A stretch of 64,000 nucleotides of DNA from Mesorhabditis belari (GCA_958450365.1 CAUEEP010000245.1:1323707-1387706), one strand, 5' to 3'. Counted from the first letter of the stretch, positions 46,201-57,797 are shown. Notes: a model not told the origin generated them from the letters alone. A program made the numbers and translations.

Positions 46201-49200
46201 TGCAAATTTAGAGCAAATCGGTCGTATTCCATATACAAATTATTCATGAATAGAGATCTAAAGCTTTTTCTTTATTTGCAATAATGTTTACACAAAAAAA
46301 AAAAGAGAAAATTGTTTACATTTAGGCTTCTCCTTCCTCCCTTTTCCTTTCTTTAGTTTTCCCTTTAGTTTTCCTTAAAAGACTCATCAAAATCTTCTTT
46401 GAGCTTATACAAAAATAGAAAATTTCTTGTTTATTTTTTAGAACTTTATGATTTTGAAGATTTTTAAGGGAAATTTTGGTTCTTTCAAAACTTAATCCCT
46501 TGAGAATAATGCTTGTGAGACAAAGATTAATGGATGCGATGGGTATTTGAAAGAACAAAGATTCTAGAAAAGAAATTAAACATTATCAAATAAGGAACTT
46601 CTGCCGAACGCATCCAGGGCTGGGTTAAGACCAAATTTCTGTTTTAAAATCATTTGAAAACTCTATAAAGTGGTCGCGATATGATTCAAAACTCATAACA
46701 AGTACGAGCGCTATGCGTAGCGCTCTTGGTTTGTATGAGAAGCTGAAAAGTCACAATGTTTAGCACCAAATTGTAATAGTAGAAATGAATTAAACAAAAA
46801 TCTTTAGGCAAAGCTACCGGCCGAGCCGACATGCAGTTTGTCCGAGGATCCTGATCGAGATGAGCTACTTTATGTGCCCGGGCAAATCGAAAAGGAACGA
46901 GAAACGCATTATGTGAATCTGACAAGGTGGGAAGCAAAATAAAGTCTTACGGAGTAAAGTCCTATCCTGATGACAATGGGATAAGTGCCGGTTTAGCTCA
47001 GGTAGAGTCTGGTAGAGTGCTTGGCTGGTAAGCGAGAGTTTAGTTAGCTCGGTTTAGCTCAGTTTCAAATCCCGGCGCCGATCGTGTTTTGTATTCTAAG
47101 ATAATAAAAGGACCGCCGTGTCCCAGCTACGGAATTTTTGTGTTTTTGAAAGATTACAAGTACTGTAAAGATACTGTACTGTGAAATTCGACTAATTTAG
47201 ACTTTTGTCACACCCAAGGATACTTTGCAAACAAAATTTAAGACTTCAGGTTAAAGTCAAGTAAAATAATATTCCATTTTCCAGAACTTTCCGCCGCTTC
47301 ACTCTGTACGCATGCAAAATGACTGAAACAGAGCACAGCGCTCGAGTCAGCGATCGATTATTGGACGATGCGATTGTTGCTTTGCATAGGAATGGATACG
47401 ATATCAAGAAAGCTATCAATGAAATGAATGCAAATGATCAGTTCGTTTTAAAGTTGTTAGTTAGTTGTTGAAGTTAAAGTTGAAAAGCCTTTTTTCTAAC
47501 ATTTCCATTCCAGACTACTCTCTTCGGATGTCTCATACTTAACGCAAGAAGATGTGAAGAAATTCGGGAAAGGGATTCGCACATACGGGAAAAATTTCGT
47601 GAAAATCTCCCGAGAATGTCTTCCAATGTACAAAAGAGTTCGTTTATTCGATTTCATTTTACTCGAATCTTATTAGAAGAATCTTATTTGATTCCCTTTG
47701 CGAATAGTTGAGAGAAAAGAAACGGGGAAATGGGCGACCGCAAATTTGATTTCCTGTCCAATCCCTGGGCTTCTCTTTTGGTTGAAAATTTGATTGAAAA
47801 CTCGATGAAAACCCATTTTCTCTGGATTCTAGCAAAGGGATTCATTTTTGCAAAGTATTATGTGAATTAGAGAAATTTTAGGATCAATTGGTCAGTTTCT
47901 ACTATTTGTGGAAAAAGTCACAGGATGCGACGAAACCGAAAGCCATTGGCAGAATGAGAAATCAGACAGCGATCACGAGGAAACCAAAGGTTTTTTTGTC
48001 AGCTTTTGGAACAAGATAGAAAACATTTTATGGACTACTAGAGTGCTTTAAGCAATAGCTACAGGCTAAAAGCTACAGGCTAAAAGCTACAGGCTAAAAG
48101 CTACAAGCTAAAAGCTAAAATAAAAAAGCATCTATTTTAAGGTATTGAGCGAAGAGGAATTCTTGGAGCAAACGATTAAAACTCTAAAATTAAACTAAAC
48201 TTTAACTAAACTCTTTGAGAACTCTTTGAAAACGTCTCGTCCTGGATCGACAGAGTTGCACGATTATGCGAGTGCGAGCGAGAGTGAAGTGGAAACGGGA
48301 GAAATTGAGGGACGACCATTGAGATATGCTTGCCATCATTGTTATGAATCGAGTGAGTTCAATTCATTTAAATAAAACTGAGAAAATGATTCGCAAGACA
48401 GCAAATAAAATCATCAAAAATCTTCTCTAAAGTCTCGTTTCTTCATTTAAACGTTTTAAGACTGTCTAGAGATTACGGTAGCTTTTTGCACTTTAAAAAG
48501 TCGCTAGAAACCAAGACTAAAAGCTTTGAACCATTGAAGAGTTTAATGCAAGAAACCTTTGAAGGCTGGTGTTTGTTGAAATCAATGTCCCTTTCCTCTT
48601 TCCTTTGATCAGATGCTTTATTGATAAGCAATCTGAAATGATTCCCTCTCATCTTTTACGAGTCATTGAGTCGCTTTTTCCTATCATCAGAAAACCGTTT
48701 GAAATCGATAATTTCAGAATCGCGCGATTGGCATCACGCCGGCAGAGAGAATCTACTTTTATGCACGAATTGTCGGCTATTCTATAAGAAATACGGACAA
48801 TTGAGACCTGTTGAGAGACCAGCCACAGTCCCTCCTGAGTTGTTCAAGAGTGGAGACGACGAGGTTTGTTTCTGTTTGATTTTTCTGTTGATTACCCCTA
48901 GTCAGTTAGAATTGGGAAACTTTAGAATCACATTAAATGCTTTACATTAGAAAATTGAGCTTTTACTAGCTTCTCAATATTCGAACACAGTCATTTTAAC
49001 CGTTTACATTAAAGTGAATGAGTAGGTGAGTGTTGGAAAGGATATGGATCAAATTTCGAGCACTCCTATCTCTAAACTCACATATCCGATTTCACATCGA
49101 CTCTAAAAATACATAGTCAAGTGCTAGTGAATTGGAAAGCAAAAGATACCTAGATTAGGCAATAATTCGAAATCGATTTATGCAGATTTACTCATTAATT

Positions 49201-52027
49201 TTCAGGAAGAATCAGGCGTTCGAACGCGAGCTGGACGCAAAAGAAAGACAGAGAACGCCGAGTATGGGAGATGAAAGAAGAAGCCCGTCACAGGCACAAT
49301 CAATTCATGAATTCGATCTCGAGAAGAAGCCACTCCATCACAAAAATGGGAAACGAAAGCGAAGTGCCGTGCCACATGTGAATGGGAATTCGGCAAAAAA
49401 GAAACCAAAAGAAGAGGATGAGGACGAGAAGATGGATATCGAGATGCATGGAATATCGGTGAAAAAGGAGATCAAAGACGAGCATGATGAGGTTGGGGAC
49501 AAGCTTCGTTTCAGTAGACTTATATTTACTTTAGACTTGAACTTAGAGCTTTAGAGCCAAAAAACAAATTATTTTCCAGAAGCCATCCCCTTCATCGTCG
49601 ACTCTTTCCTCTTGTTCTGCCACTCCATCATCAAGTTCTTCACTTCTTCAACCCCCAAATGTCCCCTCTCCGTCAACTGCAGCCGTTGCCCCGAGAACGG
49701 GTGTTGATGGCACTTCTGTGCCTGCCATTTCACACAAAACTGATGTAAGTGTTTTGATGAAAACTTTATTCTTATAATTATTTTCAGTTGGAGCGAAAGT
49801 TGGCCTCATCGCCAAAATCGGGAACTCCAGTGAACAACGGACTTGATGGATATTCGACAATCATAGCCGACGCAAATCTCGGAGGAGAACCGATTGAGCC
49901 ATACGTTGAAGAAGAGAAAGAAATCCCGATTATAACAGAAGACATTGTTCATTCGTCGAAGAATTGTGAATTCATTCTTGCTATGAAATGGAAAGATGGA
50001 CAACGAAGTGCGAGAACGGATTTGAGATTTAGAAATAAGGTAGGTTTAAGTTAACGAGTTAAGTTTAAGTTTGTTTTAAGTTAAGTTTAAGTTTGAATGG
50101 TTTAAGTTAACGAATTTAACTGATTCTTTCAGCCTGGATCTGCTTGGGATCAAGGAAAAAAGAGAAGCACGCGAAGAAAGGAGGAAGACCAAATCACATT
50201 CGAATTCCGCTGGGCAACCGAAAAGGTACTTTCAAAAGAATTTAAGACTTTCAAAACTAAAATTTGGCTCAGTATAGCGATAAATATTCATTCTTAAGAT
50301 CTTTAATACTTTCTTTACTTTGCTATAATACTAAAAACAAGTTTCAGGAATCGAACCCGATCGCTCAACAACAATCTTTCTCGGAACTCCTTGGAGGAGT
50401 GGCAAGAGTTGCGTCTGGAATGGTACCCGTTTCAATGCCTACTCAGATGTCTGCTCAGATGTCCGGTCTGCCGCCTGGGATCGCAAATTTACAAGCTGGT
50501 TTCCCACCTGGATCTATTCATCCTCATCTCTTACAACAAATGGTTGCTCTTCAACAAGCCGCCGCTCTCGAACAACAGCAACAAGCCGCTGCACAAGCCG
50601 CTCATCAACAAGCACAAAGCACAAGCACAAGCCGCCGCTGTACAAGCCCAACAACAGGCTCAGCAACAACATCAACAACATCAACAACATCAACAACAGC
50701 AGCAACAGCAGGTATCATGAGCAAGACTAATAAAGTTATACAAAGCCAATTCTAGGTAATGCAAGCGAGAATCCAACAAGAGGCTCTTCGTTTTATGCAA
50801 ATGGGTCGAGGAGGGCCACCATTTGGTGGAATGGCTCCACCACCTCCACCAACGTCTTCCGCACAAGGTGGTCATCCCATTGGAATGCCCCATTTCGATA
50901 TGAATGCTCTTGTCGCTGCCGCTGCTCAAGATCCAGCCGCTATGCAACGCTTGCAAATGGAAATATTACTGGTAAGCCGATTCTAGATCCATTTTAAACA
51001 CGTACAACAAGGCAAAGGCTTAGAAATTTGCTTTGAACTCACCATTTCTAGCAACAACAAGCCCAGCACCAACAGCAGCAACAACAGGCTCAACAAATGG
51101 CGGCCGCATCGATGGCAATGGGTGTCCCGCCTGGGATGGCTGTTACACCAGAAATGCAAATGATGTTAATGCAGGGATTGAGGGGATTTGAGGTGAGAAT
51201 TGCTATTCTTTAGCTAAAATTTAATAAAATTGTTCTAGGCAGCTGCACAAACAAGCCGCTCAACAACAAGCGGCTGCGTTGGCTGGAATGGGAATTCATC
51301 CACAAATGCTGGCAATGGCTCAATTGAGTAAGTAGAGAAATTAGAGTTGATTTGCTATTGGGTTTGAGAAACAGCACTAGATATATCTTAGGGATTTTGG
51401 AAAATTGGGGCTTGGAGTAGAGAATTTTTCGCATCAGCCGACAAGATAAATGCAAATTTCCCAATATCTTTCTTTTATCTTAATTCTAATCAAAATTATA
51501 TAAAATCTAGGACTAAAAAGAAGCAAAAATTTGATGATAAAGTAAGATATTAAAGGTAAATTTCTATATTAACTCGGGCGAAAGTACTGCTCAAAGATCC
51601 TGAGGTCTCTTATTGGGGTAGGCTAGTTTCCGCCATTTTATTTCGCCAGGGTCATTTGCGCAACTGGGTCGTTTACGCAACTCCCCATAACTTTCTTCTA
51701 AGTGGATCAATCTTTATGATTTTGGTGTCATTTTGTAGATCTCAATAAGTGCAACAAAATGACACCAAAAGATTGGCTGACAGAAGGAAGTTATCCCGAG
51801 TTGCGTAAACGACCCTGTTACCAAAAGGTGCGGAAACTAGCCTACCCCTGAAGTGCTAGGCTCTTATTTCCCCTACCGTAACCAGAATAAGACAACTGAA
51901 TATCTTTTAACAATTTACAATGAAAACTTGTACTCACTTCTTGTCATTTGCAGATGGAATGGGCGGCCATCAACTCCCGTCTTCCGATATGATGCGTCGA
52001 TTGCAAGGCGAGGGTTTCCGACAATAA
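31281..52027 (+). CDS. egl-27: EGL-27/RERE-type corepressor (BAH, ELM2, SANT, GATA finger)
   Basis: Twenty-three exons, about 1033 codons: 31281-31293, 31626-31759, 35291-35431, 41814-41876, 42194-42268, 42733-42794, 45441-45540, 45989-46045, 46808-46926, 47285-47440, 47514-47637, 47882-47989, 48220-48352, 48718-48863, 49206 or 49210-49491, 49580-49744, 49788-50039, 50133-50225, 50348-50711, 50756-50971, 51052-51192, 51243-51327, 51954-52027. BAH is about residues 50-200 (GDIVYVE, LRGKCKVSFVRDL). ELM2 is about 205-307 (QGEIRVGAAYQAKLP). SANT is about 315-385 (KFGKGIRTYGKNF). The GATA-type finger is about 410-450 (ACHHCYES, RDWHHAGRENLLLCTNC). The tail is Gln/Ala/Pro-rich. Domain order and wording match human RERE and C. 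elegans EGL-27, nuclear corepressors that recruit histone deacetylase. The exon at 50348-50711 is one base too long for the frame. The first exon (MSAP) is the least certain. Confidence 0.93.
31760..35290. other. egl-27 intron 2 (3.5 kb)
   Basis: No gene seen. It contains a near-tandem pair of AT-rich blocks at 32490-32585 (ttaaaatactgcaatagtac twice), the 18-bp minisatellite at 33009, a homopurine run at 33390-33432 (gaaagaggggaaagagggg style), and a 33-bp duplicate around 34864-34925 (ttaagcttgaaggtcctagg). Confidence 0.6.
33009..33101. repeat. 18-bp minisatellite
   Basis: Five copies of gtgaagaagctggggtaa in egl-27 intron 2. The open frame it creates is a by-product of the 18-bp period. 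Confidence 0.93.
36369..36624. repeat. 11-bp minisatellite
   Basis: About 22 copies of ctggcttttaa (variants with tatc or aactt), in egl-27 intron 3. Confidence 0.95.
39141..39420. mobile_element. Tc1/mariner-like MITE, near-perfect hairpin
   Basis: The two halves are inverted copies of each other for about 100-110 bases: tactggacaatgaaatatca at the left, tgatatttcattgtccagta at the right, with only scattered mismatches (cgcgcgtc/gacgcgca). It is flanked by TA, the target of Tc1/mariner elements. No coding sequence. In a transcribed intron it would form a long RNA hairpin. Confidence 0.85.
41008..41103 (+). pseudogene. Degenerate tRNA-like sequence with an internal repeat
   Basis: A-box-like gtgtagtgattagcgtcgcc and B-box-like attcgactcc are separated by an insertion of a tandem agttcataagccttgc/agttcataagccttca pair. 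The insertion destroys the tRNA fold. Confidence 0.35.
42293..42472. repeat. 9-bp minisatellite in egl-27 intron 5
   Basis: About 20 copies of ttagcttct/ttagcttat, followed at 42506-42597 by a second array of tatgaaagc/tatcaaagc units. Confidence 0.9.
43734..43828. repeat. AT-only microsatellite
   Basis: Tandem attat/attatact units with almost no other bases. Confidence 0.9.
44722..44792 (+). pseudogene. Degenerate tRNA-like sequence
   Basis: gtgtagctcattggtcaagc (A-box-like), gctttt-aatcg-ataagc (anticodon-arm-like) and gctggtccaaattttccaga (T-arm-like). The stretch from ttaatcgataagc to ccagacc recurs at about 45228-45280, with the A-box part missing. Confidence 0.4.
45658..45890. repeat. 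Minisatellite of gctttggcct units
   Basis: More than 20 copies of gctttggcct/gctttggctt in egl-27 intron 7. All plus-strand frames are open across it, which is not evidence of coding. Confidence 0.92.
46984..47086 (+). pseudogene. tRNA-like sequence with internal duplication
   Basis: Starts with cggtttagctcaggtagagt and ends ttcaaatcccggcgccg, so the outer parts look like a real tRNA. The A-box part (tggtagagtgc and ggtttagctcag) is duplicated internally, adding about 25-30 bases. In egl-27 intron 9. Confidence 0.45.
48053..48121. repeat. 14-bp tandem repeat
   Basis: Four to five copies of gctacaggctaaaa in the intron before the GATA-finger exons of egl-27. Confidence 0.85.
51615..51848. 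mobile_element. Foldback MITE in the last intron of egl-27 (family GGGGTAGG)
   Basis: Inverted halves of about 115 bp: ggggtaggctagtttccg at the left and cggaaactagcctacccc at the right, meeting around tttgtagatctcaataag. The inner part (cataactttcttctaag, tcattttgtagatctcaa) is shared with the element at 53898. No coding sequence. Confidence 0.85.
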
Positions 52028-53897
52028 TGACCTTCAACCATCATTCTTAGAGAATATTTTCAAATCCAAATGCAAATGCAAATCCAAGTCTAAATCAAAT
52101 CTAAATCCAAAATCTTTTTCTCCTTTTACCGATGTGCACTTTGTTTTCATTTTGCTCAGTTTTCCCGATTTCTTTGTGCGTTTCTCCGTGTTCTCAATGA
52201 TCATGATCATCTCATTCCCATTTTTTTCATTTCGGGTGTCATTTTTTCTCTTTTTCAAATGATATTCTTAAACCTCAATATATAGTTATCCTTTTTTTTG
52301 GGAAATATTCAACCGGCAAGTCACAACTAGTCGACAAATTATTTTAAAGGTTGATCGTTTTAGAGTTTAATGAGTGTGGATCGCTGTTTCATTTCGCTGA
52401 TCGCTGATCGCTTTAAAAACCTTACAGAAATGATTTCTTTCTTATCATAAAACCGTTTCAACTATGGCTGAAAGCGTTAAAGAGATACTGAGCTTTCTAA
52501 AGCGTATCAACGCTTAAAACCTACCGTAACCCTATCGTAAACATGTAAACTTACGTTTCTAACAGTATCTAACTTAATTCTAGTAGTAAAATTAACAGTT
52601 TTTTAAAAGACACTAAAAGCTATTGTAGATCGATCATCTTTAAATCTAGATTCGTTATCTTTTAAAATTTTGTCCAGGGTTTAAAACTATTGAACACTGA
52701 ATACCCTAATCTTGACTAAATACCGTGATCACTAAATACCATTTCCGCTGATACCTATCCTAGGTTTAATACCGTAATCCAGACAGTCTAGACTGAATAC
52801 TAAATATTCTGGGCTGAATATCCTATTCTAGATTGAATACCGTAATCCAGACAGTCTAGACTGAATACTCTAATCTAGACTGAATACTCTACTCTAGACT
52901 AAATACCTAATCTAGACTGAATACCGTAACCTAGCTATTCTAGACTGAATATCCTATCCTAGGTTTAATACCGTAATCCAGACAGTCTAGACTGAATACT
53001 CTAATTTGGCTAATTCTACAAGAAGCACCGTATCCCATAAGACTTCTTGAAATGAAATGACTTCCATGTTTGAAAGCACTACAAAATCGACTCTGCTGTA
53101 ACTTCTAATCGATCAACCTCTTCAAACCTCCAATTTTTCTGTTTTTCATCTCAGGAAATCCCCATCAACTTCTCATCAAACCCTCCATGTTATAAAGTAC
53201 CTTATTTTTAAGAACTTAAACTTTTAAAAACGCACAAACTCACCGTATTTTCGAGTCTATTCCGGGTAATTCTTGATTTTCCTCAAATTTTGCACCCTTT
53301 GGTTCCCCAAAATTTCACCGCCTGTATTCTTTGGCCTTTTTTTCTCTGTGCGCAGAAAAAACAGTGAACAATGTGATTTTGAAATTCGGCTCTCAACAAG
53401 AATTCTGCTCTCTCCGATATTGTTTTGTTAAAGTTTTTAGAATTTTCCCATTTCTTTTTCTTCTTTCCAAGAATCCTCAGCTTTTTTGTTGCCAATTTTG
53501 TTGAATAAAATTTTAGAATTTTATCGAATTTGACAATGACAATGTAAAATTGCTCACAGTTTTTCGAAATTCCGAAAAACTCGATTTTGATCCGTAAACC
53601 AAGCAGCTGCGTGGTTTATGTTTTCCATTTTCCTGAGTTTTATAAACATTTGCCGAAAAATGGGGAGTGATTCATCACCCGAACAGCGTCACTTATCTCT
53701 CTGACATCAGAGTCGAGGCACGAAAAGGAAATTGAGAGAAAGCTCACCACGTTTTTGGATAAAAATCAATTTTGTATTCCTCAGTCAAAAACTTTCATTT
53801 CATTGGACTTTTCTCTCTTCGAATCCACAAAATTTCATTTTGTACAAAAAAATAGCTTTATTGGTAGCAGTTTACTAAAAGTTTACTAACAACAATA
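52028..53897. other. 3' flank of egl-27, no gene seen
   Basis: The likely 3' UTR lies just after the stop; a run of aaatc/aaatgc repeats is at 52060-52110. A degenerate array of ctagactgaatacc-like units, mixed with ccgtaatccagacag, fills 52690-53000. I see no splice-consistent coding in the rest. Confidence 0.55.
52690..53000. repeat. Degenerate ctagactgaatac tandem array
   Basis: About a dozen diverged copies of tctagactgaatac, interleaved with cgtaatccagacag. One composite block (cctaggtttaataccgtaat and following) occurs twice. Confidence 0.75.
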
Positions 53898-54102
53898 GGG
53901 GATGGCTACTTTGCGCCAAATTTTTGCGCAACTCGCCATAACTTTCTTCTAAGTCGGCCAATCTTTGTGATTTTGGTATCATTTTGTAGATCTCAACAAG
54001 TATAACAAAATGACACCAAAATCATAAAGATTGACCGATTGGAAAAAGTTATGGCAGTACCTAAACTGGTTGCGCAAAAAATTTGGCACAAAGCCACCCC
54101 CA
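53898..54102. mobile_element. Foldback MITE related to the element at 51615
   Basis: Ends ggggatggctactttg / caaagccaccccc are inverted. The interior shares ataactttcttctaagt and tttgtagatctcaa with the 51615 element, and both contain tttgcgcaact. No coding sequence. Confidence 0.8.
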
Positions 54103-54372
54103 CAACAATGATTTAAATGAAATTTTTGTCTAAAAATTCTAGTTTTATACCCCGGAATACATTAATCTAAAATACGACGTGACTAAGATATTCAGTTTAG
54201 CTCACAAAATCGAAAACATAAAGTCTACAAAATCCTATTTTGCTTGATCGAAGTGTTACATTTTTAAGTACTATGTGTACCTTGGTACTTTTTTGATAGT
54301 ATTATTTTTCCCTGCGTATTACATTTTATTACGTATTTTTTTCCCTAGTATTACGTTTTTGTATATCTCCCC

Positions 54373-54761
54373 GGGGGTGGGACAAATGCGACCTTTTTTG
54401 CGCACCTGGACATTTGCGCACCTTTTTTGCTGGAAAAGGCCTTAGGAAAGACCGTAGAGCTTCGAAAATATTTCGAAATTTTTTCCATATAAGGGAATCG
54501 TATGCGTAGATTCCGAATTTCGACAAATCAGACCTCGCTGATACGTCAAATTTGGGCTAAAAGGCAAAAACTGCGGAAAAGCGTTAAGTTGCGTAGTTTT
54601 TGCCTTTTATTGAATGACTTGTCAGCAGGTCTGTTTGTCGAAAGTCAGAATCTACATATTCCCTTCTATGAAAACATTTTTGAAGCTCTACGACCTTCCC
54701 AAGGCCTTTTCAACAATTGCGCAAATGTCCCGGTACCAAAAAGTCCCATCATCCCACCCCC
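54373..54761. mobile_element. Long foldback element, about 390 bp
   Basis: Inverted halves of about 190 bp: gggggtgggac...acatttgcgca at the left, tgcgcaaatgtcccgg...gtcccatcatcccaccccc at the right, meeting around 54560-54600 with a caaaaactgcgg/gtagtttttg stem. The open frames inside arise from the arms. It shares the GGGG...TTTGCGCA style of ends with the two neighbouring MITEs. Confidence 0.85.
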
Positions 54762-54824
54762 TTCTCCCGTGCGTTTTTGTCATGTTAAACCGTTATAAAA
54801 CAATGGTATGAGTAAATATGGTTG

Positions 54825-55093
54825 CCGTAAATACTGTAATAGTACCCGCACCCCCATAATGATGATGCGGAGTGTTGCGTAGTCTAGCTTTTGAACGAGT
54901 TTTTCTCGACACTGGTGTATGCTACCAATGCGCTTAGGTATCAAAAATAGCCCTGAATTTCAGCTATTTTTTGATACCAAAGACGGGCCTTTTCTTTGAA
55001 AACACGGGTGCTTTGACAAAAAATGAAATGCTAAAAAACTTTTGCGACTACGCGACTGTACGAGGGAGGGGGGTACTATTACAGTATTTACGG
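54825..55093. mobile_element. MITE with TIR CCGTAAATACTGTAATAGTA (copy 1)
   Basis: The 24-bp terminal inverted repeats read ccgtaaatactgtaatagta and its complement. The interior contains tagccctgaatttcagctat and a cgagtttttctcgacactgg segment also found in the copy at 63476, in the opposite order. Confidence 0.88.
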
Positions 55094-55650
55094 TAGGTAT
55101 ATTTTTACGATCTCTTTCATTCGTTCGTTTTCAGAGGGTGCTTTTGTAATCAGAGACACGCTTGCACGCTTTGAATCGAAAAACGTCAAAAGATCACACA
55201 ATGGCTCCAAATATCGAAACTCGTCCGTAGCTAAATCGGTGGCGCTAAAAGGAGATTTTTGAGGCTCACCACCAAAAGGCTTTTATGTATGTGGGAAGAA
55301 ACGTTTTTGTTGCTCTATGAATGGGCTGGGGAGGCCTATAGCAGTAGAGGCAAGGTAGAGAACGTAGCTTCCCTTGCCTGCTTCGCCCCACCCCCCACCC
55401 CTACGTATTATTGACACAAACTGCTGCCCTCTTCACCCCCTCCCTTTCATACCTTTATACTCAAATGATCCACCTTCATCCCTTTTTCCATTTGGATCAA
55501 ATTCGAATTCCATTTGATCTCATTTTTCCGACTTATTTTGTTTACCTGAATATTTAGAATTTTGGCTATTGGCACTATTTTCATTTCAAGTTTAGATCTT
55601 AAAAAATTTCTGGAAAGTCTTGAAAACGTCTGAACTTTGATAATTGAACA
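55094..55650. other. Region upstream of the RabGAP gene
   Basis: No gene seen. It is C-rich at 55375-55445. Promoter elements of the RabGAP gene would be expected here but none is distinctive. Confidence 0.4.
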
Positions 55651-57767
55651 ATGCGCTCTCCATTTTACTGGCCCTCCTGGAAGGTTTGAAACTTTATTCA
55701 TATCCATCTTTGAAAAGAAAACCCTTGGTTTTAGATCTAAATAACATCAATTTCCATTTAGTGAAGTAGACGATCTTGGTTTTCGACGTCCATGGGATGT
55801 AAAACTTGACGAAAACTGTGAGGTTTTTGAGTTTAAGTCGCCAAATCGATCAAGCCAAGATCGAAATCTGTTGTAATCATTATTGGAGCATTAGCTGAAT
55901 GCTAAAGTCTAAAGAAAGCCATTTCCAGCCACTTACTTCAAAACAGCAAATGCCTACTCGGATTTTTGGACCCAGTACTTGCCGACGTTGGTGAGGAGGC
56001 GAAAGAGATGGGAGAAAGTCTGATCCAGAACACATCCTTTGCTGAGTTTGTGGTTTTGAATGAAATCTTATTTTAAGTTGAAAGAATAATGTTTCGAATC
56101 AAAGGCTTTGACAATTTTATATTATAATCATACTTATCAATATTTCCGGTGCAACGTTTCCATTCCCCAGGGGCGTACCATCGACGTTCCGGAAAGAGGT
56201 TTGGGTTTGGGCTTTGTGCAGAGCACATCAAGGCTTTTACAATAAAATTGAGCTTTTAGGTTTGGCTGCGTAATTGTCCGCCTCGTGGTGAGATCCCGTC
56301 AACTTCAGTACCGAATTTAGTGGCTGAAGAGATTCGACTTGATCTACCGCGAACATTTCCCGATAATATTCGATTACGGTAAGAGAATTGGGTAAAATTT
56401 GTGATGTAACAGTTTGTATCTGGACGTTAAAACGAGATCTAGAGATCAAAAGATATTCAGCTTTGTCAGCTTTCTCAGCAAAGGTGGATATATATTTCTT
56501 AGACTGTAGTGAGACAAGAAACCGGGAACTTTAAGTGTTTTTAGAAACACAAAAGCCCAAAACACGGTGGGAAGGATTTTGTATGAGTTGGCCCGGTTTG
56601 TTCCATCGATCAGCTATTGTCAGAGTGGGTATTTTTGTGCTAGCTTTATTAGAATTAGATCTTGTATTCCAGATAAATTTGTCCAGGGTCTCAACTTCAT
56701 CGCCGCTCTTTTTTGTGGCTGCTTTTTGGAGAATGAGGAACGGACAGGAAGATCTTCTTATATTTTTGGTTTGTCAGAGAAAAAGACCATGCAATCTTTC
56801 AATTAGATAAAACCCCGAAGCTCTTGGTATGGAATGGATATGAGTGGATTGCGCGGAGATATGCGAGTATTGGCTTATGAGTTGTTACGGTGAGTGGGAA
56901 AATGGTTATTTTGCAATGACTATTCAGATTTATTGCAGTACATTGCTACACTAGTTAACATTGAATTCAACTAGCCGTTTTCTCTAAAATGAACTCGACA
57001 ATCAGCCGACAATTCAGTCAAGAAGTACCGGTGATTTGTTCGACATTGGTTCGTCTCGATGTCGGTTTGGATCTCCCTACTCGGAAAATGGTTCCTTTGC
57101 TGGTTTCTGGAAGTTCTTCCGATGGAGGTGAAGAAAAGACAATAATAAAGAAATTTTCTTGTTCAGACGGTTCCTCCGAATTTGGGATTGTTTCATTTAC
57201 GAGGACGTTGTTTGGTTCTTTCGAGTTGCGATACGGTAAGAAATAAAAATGACATAAACACTACTTTCATTGCTTGTTCCAGATTGCTTCGAATAAATTC
57301 CATAAAAATTGCCGCCTGCAAGACGATGGATCAACTATTGACAACGATTCAATCAATCGGACCGAGTAAACCCTCACTTAAATGTCATCTGCTTATACAG
57401 GTAGATGAGGGCTAAAGTTTCTAAAGAATGATTAAAATTGTTTTGATAATTGCAGGGCGAATTAAAAAAACAAAATAGATTTCCTCTAGGCTTTCTAAAA
57501 GTTCGGAAGGCTTCTTTCGGAAGTTCGAAGGCTAAAAACTTCAGAAAAGTTACCGTAATCCCACAATGAGCCAAGTTACTGAAAAGCTTCCTAGGTACGG
57601 TAACTTTTTATAAGTACGCCTTTATCCACGCATTAGAACAAGACCAAAATGAGATTATTTAACCGAACAGAAATTTGCATAAAGCTGAATTTCAGAATGC
57701 GATGAGCGAAAAGATCACTCAAGATCAAGTCGACGCGTTGAGAGATCGATTCTCGAAAGAATTCTAA
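55651..57767 (+). CDS. TBC-domain RabGAP, GRTP1-like
   Basis: Exon pieces at about 55651-55683 (tentative start), 55762-55821, 55928-56016, 56171-56198, 56261-56380, 56543-56625, 56672-56768, 56809-56889, 57019-57128, 57167-57236, 57283-57401, 57696-57767 read as an N-terminal DLGFRRPWD, then YLPTLVRRRKRW and GVPSTFRKE-VWLRNCP, EEIRLDLPRTFPDN, GLNFIAA, MSGLRGDMRVL, WFLCWFLEVLPME, LRIWDC, and an ITQDQVDALRDRF tail. These follow the order of the TBC domain of growth-hormone-regulated TBC protein 1, a GTPase-activating protein for Rab proteins in vesicle traffic. The frame is not continuous: single extra bases are inferred at 56014-56016, 56709-56714, 57085-57088 and 57173-57174, and the join before 55928 does not fit. 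Either the assembly has insertions or this is a decaying gene. A poly(A) signal is at 57798. Confidence 0.78.
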
Positions 57768-57797
57768 TCACTCATGTGTACAAATGATTCGGGTCCT

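Noticed and set aside
54502..54811. Open frame of about 100 codons on the plus strand
   Set aside because: It lies wholly within the inverted arms of the foldback element at 54373-54761 and is not protein-like.
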